DNA from: Mucilaginibacter sp.
Lineage (GTDB): Bacteria > Bacteroidota > Bacteroidia > Sphingobacteriales > Sphingobacteriaceae
DNA length: 64,000 nucleotides
NCBI GenBank assembly: GCA_030445275.1
Contig: JAUCSE010000050.1
Span: forward strand, 1 to 64,000
Reading direction: 5' to 3'
The notes under the pieces are model-generated. The model saw only the letters and a list, made by a program, of their open reading frames with translations, searched no databases and was not told the origin of the DNA. Below, piece by piece: positions 8,627 to 19,113 of the stretch; the first letter of the stretch is position 1, and every line of letters begins with the position of its first letter. Position numbers and translations under genes: made by a program.

Positions 8627-11419
8627 TTATTTTTTAGGTGCTCCGCCGCCAACATGATTAAAATCCCAAACCAGCGAAAGCATAAAGTATCTTTTTATAG
8701 CTGTATAACGTTCCTGGGTAAGTATATTGGCCGATCCGGTACGGTTATATCCCGTGTTTTGGTTTAGCAGGTCATTACCCGAAATGGAGAGTTTAAGGCT
8801 TTCGCTTTTCAAAAATGTTTTGGCAATACTGGCATTTAGGGTAGTGCGTTTAAAATCCTCGCTAAATGATTGTGTTTTTGCATTGAATTGATAATTAGCA
8901 TCAGAGCCTATTTGAAACTTGCCCGGTAAATAAATGTTAAAGCCTCCATAAGCATTAAACCCACGCCCGTTATTATTTATATTCGGTTGTAACGATGATG
9001 AGTTTATAGTATAAGTAGGACCTGCGCCTGTCCAAAAATCATATTTTTTTTGCTTGTATTTTGAAAAGTTTAATTGGGCCGAATAAGTGTATGCTTTGGT
9101 TTCATTTAGCTGGTTATTGGTCATGTTATAATAGGTATTACCGTTTGTGCCCAGGTTAATTCCGGCATTCATATCCCATTTTTCTATTTTTTTGTTGAAC
9201 CCTGTGTTCAAGTAAAAATTTGCTGTTTGCTTATTTTTTAGATTGGCTGATTGATAGGTGCTTACCCCCGCCGAATCTGTATTCACATTACTTACAATTG
9301 GATTTATAGTACGCGAATAGGAACCGTTAATGTATATGGACTGGCCGCTTATTACTTTGTACGAATAGTAGTAAAAGCTAAGGCGGTTGGTAAATGATGG
9401 CTTAAGGTCAGGATTACCCAAGGTAATATTCAGCGGGTCGGTGTTCACTTTTACAGGTTGTATTTGCTCAATAGAGGGTTGCAAAGTATTACCGTTATAA
9501 TTGAGGGAGAATGATTCCTGCTGCGAAAACTTGTATTGAAAGCTGGCCTGTGGGTTCCAGTTTAAAAAGTTGCGTGTAAATGTTCTGCTTGAAATTTCAT
9601 CGATCTGTTTAAAGTTTACACTTGTTACCCTGGTGCCGAAGTTGATAATCGCTTTTTTCTTTTTATAATTAAAAATTGCCCCAAATTGGTTAGACAATTG
9701 GTTCAGTTTAAAATTGTTGCTCAACGCGGTATCCAGTATATCATATTGACCGGATGCTGATTTGTTGAACGATCGTCTGTCTGACCGGCCGTTATTGATG
9801 TTAAGCCCATAATTTACAACAATGGCAAATGTTTTTGAAAAGGGTTCAGAATAAGTAATGTTAGTATTTAGCACCTGGCTTTTATTCAGGGTAGTTTTAT
9901 ACTGGTCAATTTTTTGGGCGCTATCCACTGTACCCCCAATATTGTAATAATCTATCTCTGAATTTAAAAAGCCTTTGGTTTCATTTTGATTATAAGCTTC
10001 ATTTATCCGCACCGAGAGGGTACGGCCCACCTTTTTGAATTTTTTAGTATAAAATACACTGGCATTCAATATTTTTTGGTCGCCATTATTAGTGATACTC
10101 CTGTTATTGGTATTCAGCAAACTATCATTGCTGCGCCGGCTTGTAGTATTGTACTTACTTTCAGTAATGGTGTTTTTGGTGGTGCCATCAATCGTTATTT
10201 TCAGGTTTGAGCTTGTATCTAACTTAACCTGGTAGGCAGCATCAAGTTTTTGGCGAAACATATGATTGTGAAAGGTTTGATCTGTATTGCTATTGAAAAA
10301 TGACCCGGGCAGGTTGTTTTGCGTTTGCGTATTCTTAGTGCCGTCAACATTTAATGAACCTATTTTGTAATTGGTGTTGAGCGATTCTTTATCCCCGTTC
10401 CATTTAGTATCATAATGTACACCACCTGAACGTGCCAATGGAAGCCCCTGACCGTCATATCTGCCGCTAAAGGAGTCCAGGTCATCACCCCCGCCGCTAT
10501 AAAAATAAAAATTGCCATCTTCGCTGGCTTCCAGACCTCCACTACCTCCATACTTGGAGTTATCTTCCCACCCGAGGCCAACTTTACCCGTGTTGCCCAA
10601 AGTGCCATAGGCTGAAAATTTTTGTTTGGCCTTAAATCTGTTAAACAATATCTGTTCCTGGTAATAGCCATCGGTACCGCCCTCTGCATCTATTTTGCCG
10701 AAATAACCATTCTTTTTATCCTCCTTCAGTTTAATGTTGAGGGTTTTGTTTTTCACCCCGTCGTCAATACCGGTAAACGCAGCCTGATCACTTTTTTTAT
10801 CATAAAGCTGTACTTTATCAACCATATCAGCACGCAGGTTTTTGGTTACCAGGGTAGGGTCGTCACCAAAGAACTCTTCGCCATCAACCAGCACCTTGTT
10901 TACCGTTTGACCTTGTGCGGTAATTTTGCCGTCCTTATCAACCTGTATTCCTGGTAATTGTTTAAGCAGGTCTTCCACCTTTGCGTTGGGTTGAATTTTA
11001 AATGCCGCGGCGTTATATTCAGTAGTATCACCTTTTATTTTAATGGCGGCCGCGGTACCCTTAACAATTACTTCGGCAAGTAGCTTTGATTTAAGTATCA
11101 GGTTAAGATGACCAAAATCATGCGTGGTATGTGCAGAATCTAAAGTAAAATTATCAACATAATCAGCATAACCGGGATAGGTGATCAACAATATGAATTT
11201 ACCTTTGGTAAGATTGTTTATAGTAAAAGCTCCATTATTTACCCGGGTAAATTTTTGAAGTATGGAATCTTTTGCGCTTAATACACTAACAGAAGCGTTA
11301 GTGAGTTTTGAATTTGAAGCGCTATCGGCTACCAAACCTTTTATCGAATAATTACTTTGCGCAAATACCGAGACTGTACATAAGCAAAGAATTATTAGTG
11401 CAGTGATTGTGATTTTCAT
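8627..11419 (-). CDS. TonB-dependent receptor-like outer-membrane beta-barrel protein
   Basis: A 930-residue outer-membrane protein with a signal peptide (ends SVFAQ), an N-terminal carboxypeptidase-regulatory-like domain (residues about 25-110), and a plug region with GIQVDKDGKITAQGQTVNKV and DGEEFFGDDP. A long C-terminal barrel is rich in Asn/Gln and alternating aromatic residues. It resembles the outer-membrane beta-barrel family 14 proteins usually paired with GLPGLI proteins. It follows the MacAB-TolC genes after a 133-bp gap on the same strand, so co-expression is possible. The ligand is unknown. Confidence 0.85.
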   Translation of the reverse strand: MKITITALIILCLCTVSVFAQSNYSIKGLVADSASNSKLTNASVSVLSAKDSILQKFTRVNNGAFTINNLTKGKFILLITYPGYADYVDNFTLDSAHTTHDFGHLNLILKSKLLAEVIVKGTAAAIKIKGDTTEYNAAAFKIQPNAKVEDLLKQLPGIQVDKDGKITAQGQTVNKVLVDGEEFFGDDPTLVTKNLRADMVDKVQLYDKKSDQAAFTGIDDGVKNKTLNIKLKEDKKNGYFGKIDAEGGTDGYYQEQILFNRFKAKQKFSAYGTLGNTGKVGLGWEDNSKYGGSGGLEASEDGNFYFYSGGGDDLDSFSGRYDGQGLPLARSGGVHYDTKWNGDKESLNTNYKIGSLNVDGTKNTQTQNNLPGSFFNSNTDQTFHNHMFRQKLDAAYQVKLDTSSNLKITIDGTTKNTITESKYNTTSRRSNDSLLNTNNRSITNNGDQKILNASVFYTKKFKKVGRTLSVRINEAYNQNETKGFLNSEIDYYNIGGTVDSAQKIDQYKTTLNKSQVLNTNITYSEPFSKTFAIVVNYGLNINNGRSDRRSFNKSASGQYDILDTALSNNFKLNQLSNQFGAIFNYKKKKAIINFGTRVTSVNFKQIDEISSRTFTRNFLNWNPQASFQYKFSQQESFSLNYNGNTLQPSIEQIQPVKVNTDPLNITLGNPDLKPSFTNRLSFYYYSYKVISGQSIYINGSYSRTINPIVSNVNTDSAGVSTYQSANLKNKQTANFYLNTGFNKKIEKWDMNAGINLGTNGNTYYNMTNNQLNETKAYTYSAQLNFSKYKQKKYDFWTGAGPTYTINSSSLQPNINNNGRGFNAYGGFNIYLPGKFQIGSDANYQFNAKTQSFSEDFKRTTLNASIAKTFLKSESLKLSISGNDLLNQNTGYNRTGSANILTQERYTAIKRYFMLSLVWDFNHVGGGAPKK

Positions 11420-11552
11420 AAGGCAGATTATGAAACCAAGATATAACTAAAGGCTTAGTATTCAAAGAATTTTAACATTTAAAGCTGTGATTTTAACATT
11501 TAATTTTTAAACAAAATGTAAGCTATTGATTATGTGTGTGATGTGTTGTTGC

Positions 11553-12773
11553 TTATTCGTACCGCAATGCTTCAATAGGGTCAAGCCGGGAGGCCTTTTG
11601 AGCGGGATAATATCCAAAGAAAATACCCGTAACGGCGCAAACAATAAAGGAGAGTACTACTGACGATTCAGATACAATAGTAGGCCACGATAGGGTTAGG
11701 GTAACCAAATTTGATGAAACTATGCCCAATATAACTCCAATAATACCACCAGTAATGCTAATTAGAATGGCTTCCATTAAAAACTGGAGCATAATATCTT
11801 TACCCCGGGCGCCGATGGCCATACGCAAACCAATTTCGCGTGTACGTTCGGTAACGGATACATACATAATATTCATAATGCCAATGCCACCTATCACCAG
11901 GGATATACCCGCAATTACAGTGAGTAAAACAGTGAGCAAACCACTGGTTGAGCTCAGGGTATTTATTAATTCGGCCTGGGTACGTACGGTAAAGTCATTA
12001 TCCTCATTATCACGCAGGCGGTGTGATTCGCGAAGGATGGAGGTCATTTCAGTTGTAGCTGCATCGGTTACCGCCTCACTGGCTGCCGAAGCGTAAATAT
12101 TCTGATAATAAATAGTAGCCAGTATCCTTTTTTGAACGGTGGTATAAGGGGCTAGCAGAATATCATCCTGATCCTGCCCAAAAGCGTTTTGCCCTTTGGG
12201 ATTAAGTATGCCTATTACCTGGAAAGGGATCTTGTTAAAGCGGATCACCTTACCTATCGGATTTTCGCCATTGGGGAAAAGATTATCAATAACGGTTTGC
12301 CCAATCAGACATACTTTGGCCGAAGTAAGCACATCCTGCTGTGTAAACGCTATGCCATCCTTTAATGTTAACACGCGGATATCAAGATAATCGGGACTTA
12401 CACCCTGCATGGATGTTGGCCAGTTCAATGCCCCATTAATGGCTTGCCCCTTTGCGGTTATGGAAGGTGATATTTCAGTAACATATTGGGCTTCCCTTTT
12501 CAGGGCAACAATATCCTTGTCTGTTAAAGTCTGAAAACTGGAACCTGCAATACGTACACCTCCTGTAAGGTTACTGCTGGGTAATACGGTGATCATATTT
12601 GAACCCATGCTTGATAGCTGGTCATGGATGCTTTGTTTGGATCCCTGCCCAATGGCTACCATGGCAATAACGGCGGCCACACCAATAATAATACCCAACA
12701 TGGTTAAAAAGGCCCGCAGTTTGTTACGCTGCAGTGCTTTAAAGGCTATCCGTATCAGGTTTAATATGTTCAT
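11553..12773 (-). CDS. MacB-type ABC transporter permease
   Basis: A 406-residue MacB/FtsX permease. It has an N-terminal membrane segment (FLTMLGIIIGVAAVIAMVAIG), a large periplasmic MacB_PCD domain (about 45-280), and three C-terminal membrane helices with SVTERTREIGLRMAIGA and the usual end YYPAQKASRLDPIEALRYE. In MacB proteins such permeases act by mechanotransmission, driving export through MacA and TolC. The ATPase is a separate gene 14 bp upstream, so this is the split form. The substrate could be a peptide, lipopeptide or drug; nothing in the sequence decides. Confidence 0.9.
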   Translation of the reverse strand: MNILNLIRIAFKALQRNKLRAFLTMLGIIIGVAAVIAMVAIGQGSKQSIHDQLSSMGSNMITVLPSSNLTGGVRIAGSSFQTLTDKDIVALKREAQYVTEISPSITAKGQAINGALNWPTSMQGVSPDYLDIRVLTLKDGIAFTQQDVLTSAKVCLIGQTVIDNLFPNGENPIGKVIRFNKIPFQVIGILNPKGQNAFGQDQDDILLAPYTTVQKRILATIYYQNIYASAASEAVTDAATTEMTSILRESHRLRDNEDNDFTVRTQAELINTLSSTSGLLTVLLTVIAGISLVIGGIGIMNIMYVSVTERTREIGLRMAIGARGKDIMLQFLMEAILISITGGIIGVILGIVSSNLVTLTLSWPTIVSESSVVLSFIVCAVTGIFFGYYPAQKASRLDPIEALRYE

Positions 12774-12787
12774 AGTTGAGTTGCTGC

Positions 12788-13537
12788 TTAATAATCATCG
12801 GTTACAGGAAGATTGGCCAGTACTTCTTTTGCCGATCGTGGTTCCTTGTTTTGGGTATCCTTTTGAATTTTACCATCGCGCAGCTGAATGGTACGGCTGC
12901 TGAAAGATGCGATATCAGGCTCATGAGTAACGAATACAATGGTTTTACCCTGTTGCTCATTAAGATCCTGCATTAATGACATGATCTCGTACGATGTGCG
13001 GCTGTCCAGGTTACCCGTGGCCTCATCAGCCAGGATCATCACCGGCTCGTTCACCAGCGCCCTCGCAATGGCAACGCGCTGTTGCTGCCCGCCCGATAGC
13101 TGGCTTGGCGTATGATCAAAACGATCGGCCAGTTTTACGGCTTCTAATGCGTGAATAGCCCTTTCGCGCCGTTCGCTTACACTGATATCTTTATTATAAA
13201 GCAGGGGCAGCTCTACATTTTCAAGAGCCGATGTACGGGGCAACAAATTATAGGCCTGAAAAACGAAACCTATTTTGTGATTGCGTAATTGGGCCAACTC
13301 ATCGCGCGATAGTTTTTTGATATCCACACCATCCAGTAAATAATCGCCAATGGAGGGTTTATCCAAACAGCCCAAAATATTGAGCAGCGTGGTTTTGCCC
13401 GATCCGCTGCTGCCCATGATGGTAACAAACTCACCCGCCTGTACCGTAAAGGAAATCCCTTTAAGCGCACGCACGGTTTCACTACCCATCTGAAACTCAC
13501 GCTTTAATTCGCGTATCTCTAATATTGTTTTGCTCAT
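12788..13537 (-). CDS. MacB/LolD-type ABC transporter ATP-binding protein
   Basis: A 249-residue ATPase with Walker [14 protein letters not shown]-loop, signature [15 protein letters not shown], Walker [14 protein letters not shown] and switch His in VFVTHE. The family energises MacB/FtsX permeases. It overlaps the MacA-like gene by 4 bp, implying translational coupling, and precedes the permease by 14 bp. Confidence 0.93.
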   Translation of the reverse strand: MSKTILEIRELKREFQMGSETVRALKGISFTVQAGEFVTIMGSSGSGKTTLLNILGCLDKPSIGDYLLDGVDIKKLSRDELAQLRNHKIGFVFQAYNLLPRTSALENVELPLLYNKDISVSERRERAIHALEAVKLADRFDHTPSQLSGGQQQRVAIARALVNEPVMILADEATGNLDSRTSYEIMSLMQDLNEQQGKTIVFVTHEPDIASFSSRTIQLRDGKIQKDTQNKEPRSAKEVLANLPVTDDY

Positions 13538-14823
13538 CGTCCTTTTCCGCCTCCTCCACTTCTTCTTTGCGGCATAAACGGACTGGCTGCCGCTTTGGTT
13601 GCCGATTGGGTACCTGCCGCGCCACCGGTAATGCCGGTAACTACCGCGTCGTTGGCAGTTAAGCCACCTAAAACTTCAACCTGTGTGTTATCATCCAAAC
13701 CCGTTTGTATTTTTTTCCTGATTAGCTTTTTACCATCCAATACCCATACAAATGCGGTTTGTTTGATAACACCGGTACTATCTTTACGGCTTTTACCGGT
13801 ATGTACGGCTTGTGCATTATCATCAGTAACGCCTGTTGTAGCAGCTTTTTTCTTGGAACCTTTATGCCCTACCTTGCCTACAATTTCATACTGTTTCATT
13901 AATGATGAGTCTGGTGTAAAACTTAGCGCTTTGGCCGGTATAAGCATAGCATCGTTTATCTCTTTGGTATAAATAATGATATTGGCGGTCATGCCGGGTT
14001 TTAGTTTCATATCGTCATTAGGCGCATTAATAATAGTGGTATAAGTAACCACGTTTGATGATACCGATGGGTGCAGCCTGACATCTTCAACCGTACCGGC
14101 AAACTGGTCATTTATAAAAGCATCAACAGTGAATGATGCCCGCTCGCCTGCTTTTACGTCGCCAATATCAGCCTCGTCAACATTGGCCTCTACCTCCATT
14201 TTGGTAATGTCCTTAGCTATCACAAACAAGGTAGGTGTGCTAAAACTTGCAGCAACCGTTTGTCCGGTGCTTATATTCCGGTTAAGCACCACCCCATCAA
14301 TCGGCGAATAAATATCAGCATATGACAAATTTTTTGCGGCCAGCCTTACTTGTGCCTTTGCACTTACTACCGATGCCTGTGCCGCGTTCAGCGTGTTAAG
14401 TGCGCTATCATAATCGGCTTTACTTATGGCATCTGTTTTATAGAGCAGGTTTTGGCGGTTAAAGTTGTTTTTAGCATAAACCAGCTGGCTTTGGGTATTT
14501 TGAAGGTTGCCATTATACTGATCAAGTGTGGCCTGCAATAATGATTTATCCAGTTCGGCAATCAGCTGTCCTTTTTTAACCTTCGAGTTAAAATCGGCAT
14601 ACAAATATTTGATAATGCCCGATACCTGCGTACCTACGGTAACAGTATCCACAGGTTCAATTTTACCTGTAGCGGTTACACTTTGTGCAATATAGCCTTT
14701 GACTGGCTTTTGCGTGGTAAGCACAACTGGTGGCGTAGTTTTCCTGATAAAGAAAAACCAGATAAGCACCAGTACTATCAGTATGGCTAAAATAATTCCG
14801 ATCTTTTTATAACTGCTTTTCAT
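13534..14823 (-). CDS. MacA-like periplasmic adaptor (membrane fusion protein)
   Basis: A 429-residue adaptor with one N-terminal membrane anchor (IGIILAILIVLVLIWFFFI) and a lipoyl/barrel-sandwich segment (SVTATGKIEPVDTVTVGTQVSG). A helical hairpin (residues about 100-165), a second lipoyl half (SPIDGVVLNRNISTGQTV) and beta-barrel domains follow. It links the inner-membrane ABC transporter to TolC. The region at about 310-350 is a low-complexity Lys/Thr-rich insertion between beta strands, and the C-terminus is Gly/Arg-rich. It lies 12 bp after the TolC gene. Confidence 0.92.
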   Translation of the reverse strand: MKSSYKKIGIILAILIVLVLIWFFFIRKTTPPVVLTTQKPVKGYIAQSVTATGKIEPVDTVTVGTQVSGIIKYLYADFNSKVKKGQLIAELDKSLLQATLDQYNGNLQNTQSQLVYAKNNFNRQNLLYKTDAISKADYDSALNTLNAAQASVVSAKAQVRLAAKNLSYADIYSPIDGVVLNRNISTGQTVAASFSTPTLFVIAKDITKMEVEANVDEADIGDVKAGERASFTVDAFINDQFAGTVEDVRLHPSVSSNVVTYTTIINAPNDDMKLKPGMTANIIIYTKEINDAMLIPAKALSFTPDSSLMKQYEIVGKVGHKGSKKKAATTGVTDDNAQAVHTGKSRKDSTGVIKQTAFVWVLDGKKLIRKKIQTGLDDNTQVEVLGGLTANDAVVTGITGGAAGTQSATKAAASPFMPQRRSGGGGKGR

Positions 14824-14835
14824 GATATCAGGTGG

Positions 14836-16158
14836 TTATAATTTAATGGGCACCCCTCTGTAAAAATCATAGATCTTAAGGGTAAGCAATGCGTTATATT
14901 TTGCCTGTACAAAGGCTTGCTGTGCTTGTACAAACAGCGTTTTTTGCAATAAAAAATCAACGGTGTTGGCTACACCAACCTTGAGTTGTTCGCTGGCAAT
15001 GCGGTAGCTTTCTTTGCTGTATTTATATTCTTCGCCTGCGGCATCATACTGGCTCCGGGCATTTTGCACATTGATAAAGGACCGCTCAACCGTTTGCGAT
15101 AGTGTTATGCGGGTATCCTTTAAATCCAGTTGTGCTTGTTTTACAGCTATTTTGGCCTCTTCAACCTGTGTTTTTACTACTCTTTTAGTGAAAATGGGAA
15201 TAGCCAATGTAACGGCCAGTTGCTGATAAAAGTTATTGTTGATCTGGCTGCCGAAGGAGGTGTTTTGCCCGGTGGCATAGCCCGAATTGAGCGAAGCCCC
15301 GGCACTTAGTGTTGGTTTATAACCCGCTTTCGCTTTATCCACATCGTACTGCGCTATTTTAACACCTAGCTCGCTGTTTTTAACTTCCGGCCGGTTTTTC
15401 AGAGCCGTTTGTTCGGCATCGCGGAAAGCGAAAACACTGTCAGTTGGCGCCGAAATGGTATCAGGTTTAACAACATCAAACCGAACATCAGTAGGCAAAA
15501 GCAGTAATTGTTTCAGGGTGATCAGATCGCCACGTTCTGTATTTTTTGAGGTAACCAATGAATATTGATCCGTTGCCTGTTGTGCCTGTAGTTGTATCAG
15601 ATCCTTACGGGCAACACTACCCACATTATATCTTTTTTGTTCCAGGCCAACTTGCGCTTTCGTAGTGTTTAATAATTCGGTGTTGTAAATAATGGTTTCC
15701 TTATCCAGCAAAATGGCGAGGTAAGCCTGGGTTATTTGGAGGGTAATATCATTTTCCTGCTGTATAATGCTCAGGTTGGCCGACTGTACCGACAGGTTTT
15801 TTTGCAGGATGTTGTTATTAATGTAATTACCATTATAAATAGTTACAGATGAGCTTAAGCCATAGGAGCCCGAAGTATTAAAGCCTGATCCATTATCGTT
15901 ATGGGTACCGGTTTGTGAGGCTGAGCCAGACAAGTCAGGCAAGCGGGCAGCTTTAGCCAGTAAATATTCCTGCTGGCTGGTTTGTTGCGAAAGGCGCAGG
16001 GTATTGATCTGAATGTTATTCCTTTTGGCGTAATCAATACATTTTACCAGGTCCCATTGTATGTTAGTTCCTACCAGGGTACTATCCTGAGCGTAAAGGT
16101 TAAAGCAACCTAATAGCAGCAGGATTAACAGGATGATATGTTTTTTTAATAACAGCAT
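14836..16158 (-). CDS. TolC family outer-membrane efflux protein
   Basis: A 440-residue TolC-type protein with a signal peptide ending near NLYAQ. Two repeated halves of long alpha-helices are visible (residues about 40-230 and 245-430), for example DITLQITQAYLAILLDKETI and RITLSQTVERSFINVQNARSQYD. It forms the outer-membrane exit duct. As first gene of the TolC, MacA, ATPase, permease series it completes a tripartite exporter. The promoter should lie in 16159-16428. Confidence 0.92.
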   Translation of the reverse strand: MLLLKKHIILLILLLLGCFNLYAQDSTLVGTNIQWDLVKCIDYAKRNNIQINTLRLSQQTSQQEYLLAKAARLPDLSGSASQTGTHNDNGSGFNTSGSYGLSSSVTIYNGNYINNNILQKNLSVQSANLSIIQQENDITLQITQAYLAILLDKETIIYNTELLNTTKAQVGLEQKRYNVGSVARKDLIQLQAQQATDQYSLVTSKNTERGDLITLKQLLLLPTDVRFDVVKPDTISAPTDSVFAFRDAEQTALKNRPEVKNSELGVKIAQYDVDKAKAGYKPTLSAGASLNSGYATGQNTSFGSQINNNFYQQLAVTLAIPIFTKRVVKTQVEEAKIAVKQAQLDLKDTRITLSQTVERSFINVQNARSQYDAAGEEYKYSKESYRIASEQLKVGVANTVDFLLQKTLFVQAQQAFVQAKYNALLTLKIYDFYRGVPIKL

Positions 16159-16428
16159 ATGCGGTTGTGATGCGGTCTAATGGCTTGTGTATCTTTATGT
16201 TGATATGTTAATATGACAAACGTTAAAAATGTTTCATTTGATGTATTAATAAGTCGCCAATCTGTGTAATAATTGTATTACTGTAAATTTTTGACCTCGA
16301 AACGGGCCAATAAAAAGTGATTGAACAGGGTGCTTTCTTAGTAAACTGTTACTTAAAAAAAGTATATTTTAGCAGTGTTATTAAGCAGCCCGTCCCCTGG
16401 TTGGTTATTATAAACTCATTATCCCGAA

Positions 16429-18999
16429 ATGCTAAAAAAAAGTAAAGTTTTATTGCTGAATATAAAGGTATATAAGGTCATATTGCTTTTTACTATACTA
16501 CTGCCGCCACTTAAAGGCCAAGCCCAGGGCCTGTTATTTAACTCGAATGATAGCCTGCTTGGCGAGCGTACCTCGTACACAGTTTTTAGTAACAATGTAC
16601 CTACATTTCATGATCATTTATTGATGAACTTTGACCTTTCATTGTGGGATAATGATCACCTGGGATATGTATTTAATATAACCGATACCCAAAATAACTC
16701 CTACAGTTTAACCTACATTTATAACTACAATGGCTCGCCGACGCTAAACTTCAACATCGATAGTAAAAGCAACAAGATCAAGATACCCCTTAGTTTGGCC
16801 CAGTTAAAAAAAAGAAACTGGATAAATATTAAGGTCGATATAAATCTGAAAGCCAATACGGTAGGGTTTTATGTAAACGGTAAATGGTACAAAGCCGGTG
16901 ATTTTGGATTCGACAGTAAAATAACACCCGATATTACTTTTGGCAAAAACCCGCATTACTCTGATGTGCCCAAAATGGCGGTTAAGAATTTAACCATTGC
17001 CGATGATGATAAAAGCTACTCCTTTGCCCTGAACGAGTGGAGCGGTAAAGATGTACATGATAGCAGCGGTGAGATACAGGGGCATGTAGATAACCCGGTT
17101 TGGTTAATCAACGGATCATATTTCTGGGAAAAAAGGGCGAACCTGAGTTTTAAGGAAGTGGCGGGTATTAATTTTAACCCCCAGGATCAAACACTGATCA
17201 TATTTAAAAACGACTCGCTGATTACCTATGATATGCAGCATGACCGGATAGCGGGCAAGGCCTTTCAGAATAAACTGCCTGTGCCGCTGTTATTGGGTAA
17301 AAGCATTATCAATACCAAAGAGAATAAATGTTATGCATATGAAGTGCTGCGCGCGGCCAAGCCCGGTCCATGCATTGCCTCGCTTGATTTGAACACTTTA
17401 AAGTGGGATGTGGTTGGTAATGCTAATATTCCGGAGCAAAGGCATCACCACAATGTTTTTTACGATCACAACCAGGATGATTTTTATCTTTTTGGCGGCT
17501 ATGGTTCTTTTGCCTACCATCGTGATTTTTTTAAATATAATAAGGCTGCGGATAGCTGGGATAAAGTAGCATTTAACGGCGATAAAATAATGCCCCGGTT
17601 TTTTTCGGGTTGCAGCCAGGCAAATGAGCATAATGAGGTTTATATATTTGGCGGATATGGTAACCAGTCAGGCAATCAGATAGTAGGTGGTAAACACTTT
17701 TACGATTTGTACCGGGTTAATTTAACCAACCATACCATCAAAAAATGCTGGGAAATAAAGCCCAATGAGGAGGATTTTGTGCCGGCCAATAACCTGATTG
17801 TATCCAAGGATAAAAAATACTTTTACGCGTTATGTTATCCGCACGAAAAACCCAAGACCCAATTAAGGCTTTACCGGTTTTCGATAAATGACGGCTCGTA
17901 CCGGGTAATGAGCGGACTTATACCGGTAACTTCTGAGCGTATTGAAAGCGATATCAACCTGTTTTTTAATGACGATCAGGATGAGTTTTATTGCGCTATA
18001 CAGGAATTTACCTCGCCATCCAATTCAAGTATCAGAATATTGTCACTGCAGTTTCCGCCAGTAAGTCAGCATGATTATGAGCAGGCTCAGCAGATAGTTG
18101 CCCCGGCTCCTGCCATTTACAGGTACATAATAACCGGAGTATTGATCATAGTGGCAATAACCGGAACGCTACTGTATTTTAGTCGGAAAAGAAAAGATAG
18201 GATCACACTACAGCAACCAGTTGAAGAGGATGCAACAATAGTTCCTGCCAACAAGAAAGAGTATGAAAAAAAGGCTAATGCTGTTTACCTGTTAGGTGAG
18301 TTTACGGTGTATGATAAAAACAGCCGAGATATTACCTATCTGTTCAGCCCCAAAATAAAACAGTTGTTTATCCTGATATTGCTTAACAGTAAGGACGAAA
18401 GCGGAGTGGTATCCAAAAAAATATCAAATATTTTGTGGCCCGATAAAGATGTGGTAAAAACCAAGAATATTAAAGGCGTAACCATTAACCACCTGCGCAA
18501 TATTATTGCCGATATAGCGGGTATTGAACTTACCTTTTTTAATGATACCTATTGCTTTAAACTAGGCGATAACGTTTTTTGCGATTATTTTACCGTAACA
18601 GATGCCATTGAACAACAAGGTGGCGACCAATCGATATTAAATTACTTCGATCTTATTGCACGCGGAGGATTACTACAGCACATCCCCGAAACCTGGCTGG
18701 ATGATATTAAGCTGGAATATGAAGAAGCCCTGATGCCGCTGATACTGCCTGAAGTTAAAAAGGTATATGAAAACGGCGATTTTCGTAAAACGCTGGATAT
18801 AGCCCGTGTAGTTTTAAATATCGACCCGTTTAACGATGCGGCTTTAAAATATAAGCTAAAAGCGCTACGACGTATAAAAGGTATTGAATATGCCCGCAAG
18901 GTATATGATGAATTTATACAGGAATACGAAAAATCACTTGGGATAGAATATCCTGTTCCCTTTGATAAGATCTGCTCCAACAAAACCGAGAACCGTTAA
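16429..18999 (+). CDS. membrane-spanning kelch regulator with SARP-like output (paralogue 1)
   Basis: 856 residues. A signal peptide or anchor (about 12-33) is followed by a LamG/concanavalin-like domain (about 35-225) and a kelch beta-propeller (about 235-550, with FYLFGGYGSF and YIFGGYGNQSGNQIVGG). A single membrane helix (about 565-585) precedes a cytoplasmic part. This part has a winged-helix of the OmpR/SARP type (about 617-715, LLGEFTVYD, SPKIKQLFILILL, ISNILWPD) and an all-alpha BTAD-like domain (about 730-850). There is no kinase or receiver. I infer a one-component regulator that binds a carbohydrate-like ligand outside and DNA inside. It is paralogous to 25349-27910. Confidence 0.8.
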   Translation: MLKKSKVLLLNIKVYKVILLFTILLPPLKGQAQGLLFNSNDSLLGERTSYTVFSNNVPTFHDHLLMNFDLSLWDNDHLGYVFNITDTQNNSYSLTYIYNYNGSPTLNFNIDSKSNKIKIPLSLAQLKKRNWINIKVDINLKANTVGFYVNGKWYKAGDFGFDSKITPDITFGKNPHYSDVPKMAVKNLTIADDDKSYSFALNEWSGKDVHDSSGEIQGHVDNPVWLINGSYFWEKRANLSFKEVAGINFNPQDQTLIIFKNDSLITYDMQHDRIAGKAFQNKLPVPLLLGKSIINTKENKCYAYEVLRAAKPGPCIASLDLNTLKWDVVGNANIPEQRHHHNVFYDHNQDDFYLFGGYGSFAYHRDFFKYNKAADSWDKVAFNGDKIMPRFFSGCSQANEHNEVYIFGGYGNQSGNQIVGGKHFYDLYRVNLTNHTIKKCWEIKPNEEDFVPANNLIVSKDKKYFYALCYPHEKPKTQLRLYRFSINDGSYRVMSGLIPVTSERIESDINLFFNDDQDEFYCAIQEFTSPSNSSIRILSLQFPPVSQHDYEQAQQIVAPAPAIYRYIITGVLIIVAITGTLLYFSRKRKDRITLQQPVEEDATIVPANKKEYEKKANAVYLLGEFTVYDKNSRDITYLFSPKIKQLFILILLNSKDESGVVSKKISNILWPDKDVVKTKNIKGVTINHLRNIIADIAGIELTFFNDTYCFKLGDNVFCDYFTVTDAIEQQGGDQSILNYFDLIARGGLLQHIPETWLDDIKLEYEEALMPLILPEVKKVYENGDFRKTLDIARVVLNIDPFNDAALKYKLKALRRIKGIEYARKVYDEFIQEYEKSLGIEYPVPFDKICSNKTENR

Positions 19000-19073
19000 A
19001 TGCTGTCTGTATAAGTTTTTCCGTGTTCGTGTTCGGATGCCCCTAAAACCCGAACAGGGCCCGAACAAAATCC

Positions 19074-19100
19074 GAACACTGGCACTATGTGCCAGTGTTC
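19074..19100. repeat. perfect 12-bp hairpin
   Basis: GAACACTGGCAC, loop TAT, GTGCCAGTGTTC. It follows three direct CCGAACA-like words and lies 75 bp after the kelch regulator stop. There is no T-run, so it could be a transcript-end stabiliser or another repeat type. Confidence 0.6.
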
Positions 19101-19113
19101 CTCATAACCACCA

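Noticed and set aside
10622..10957. Open frame of 111 codons opposite the TonB-type barrel gene
   Set aside because: It is a shadow of the 930-residue barrel gene, with no homology signal or gene spacing of its own. Similar shadows at 11722-12096, 30482-30820 and 39023-39349 were also left out.
16429..18999. Galactose oxidase enzyme
   Set aside because: The kelch repeats resemble galactose oxidase propellers, but no copper-binding Tyr/Cys/His set was evident and the protein continues through a membrane helix into a DNA-binding domain.
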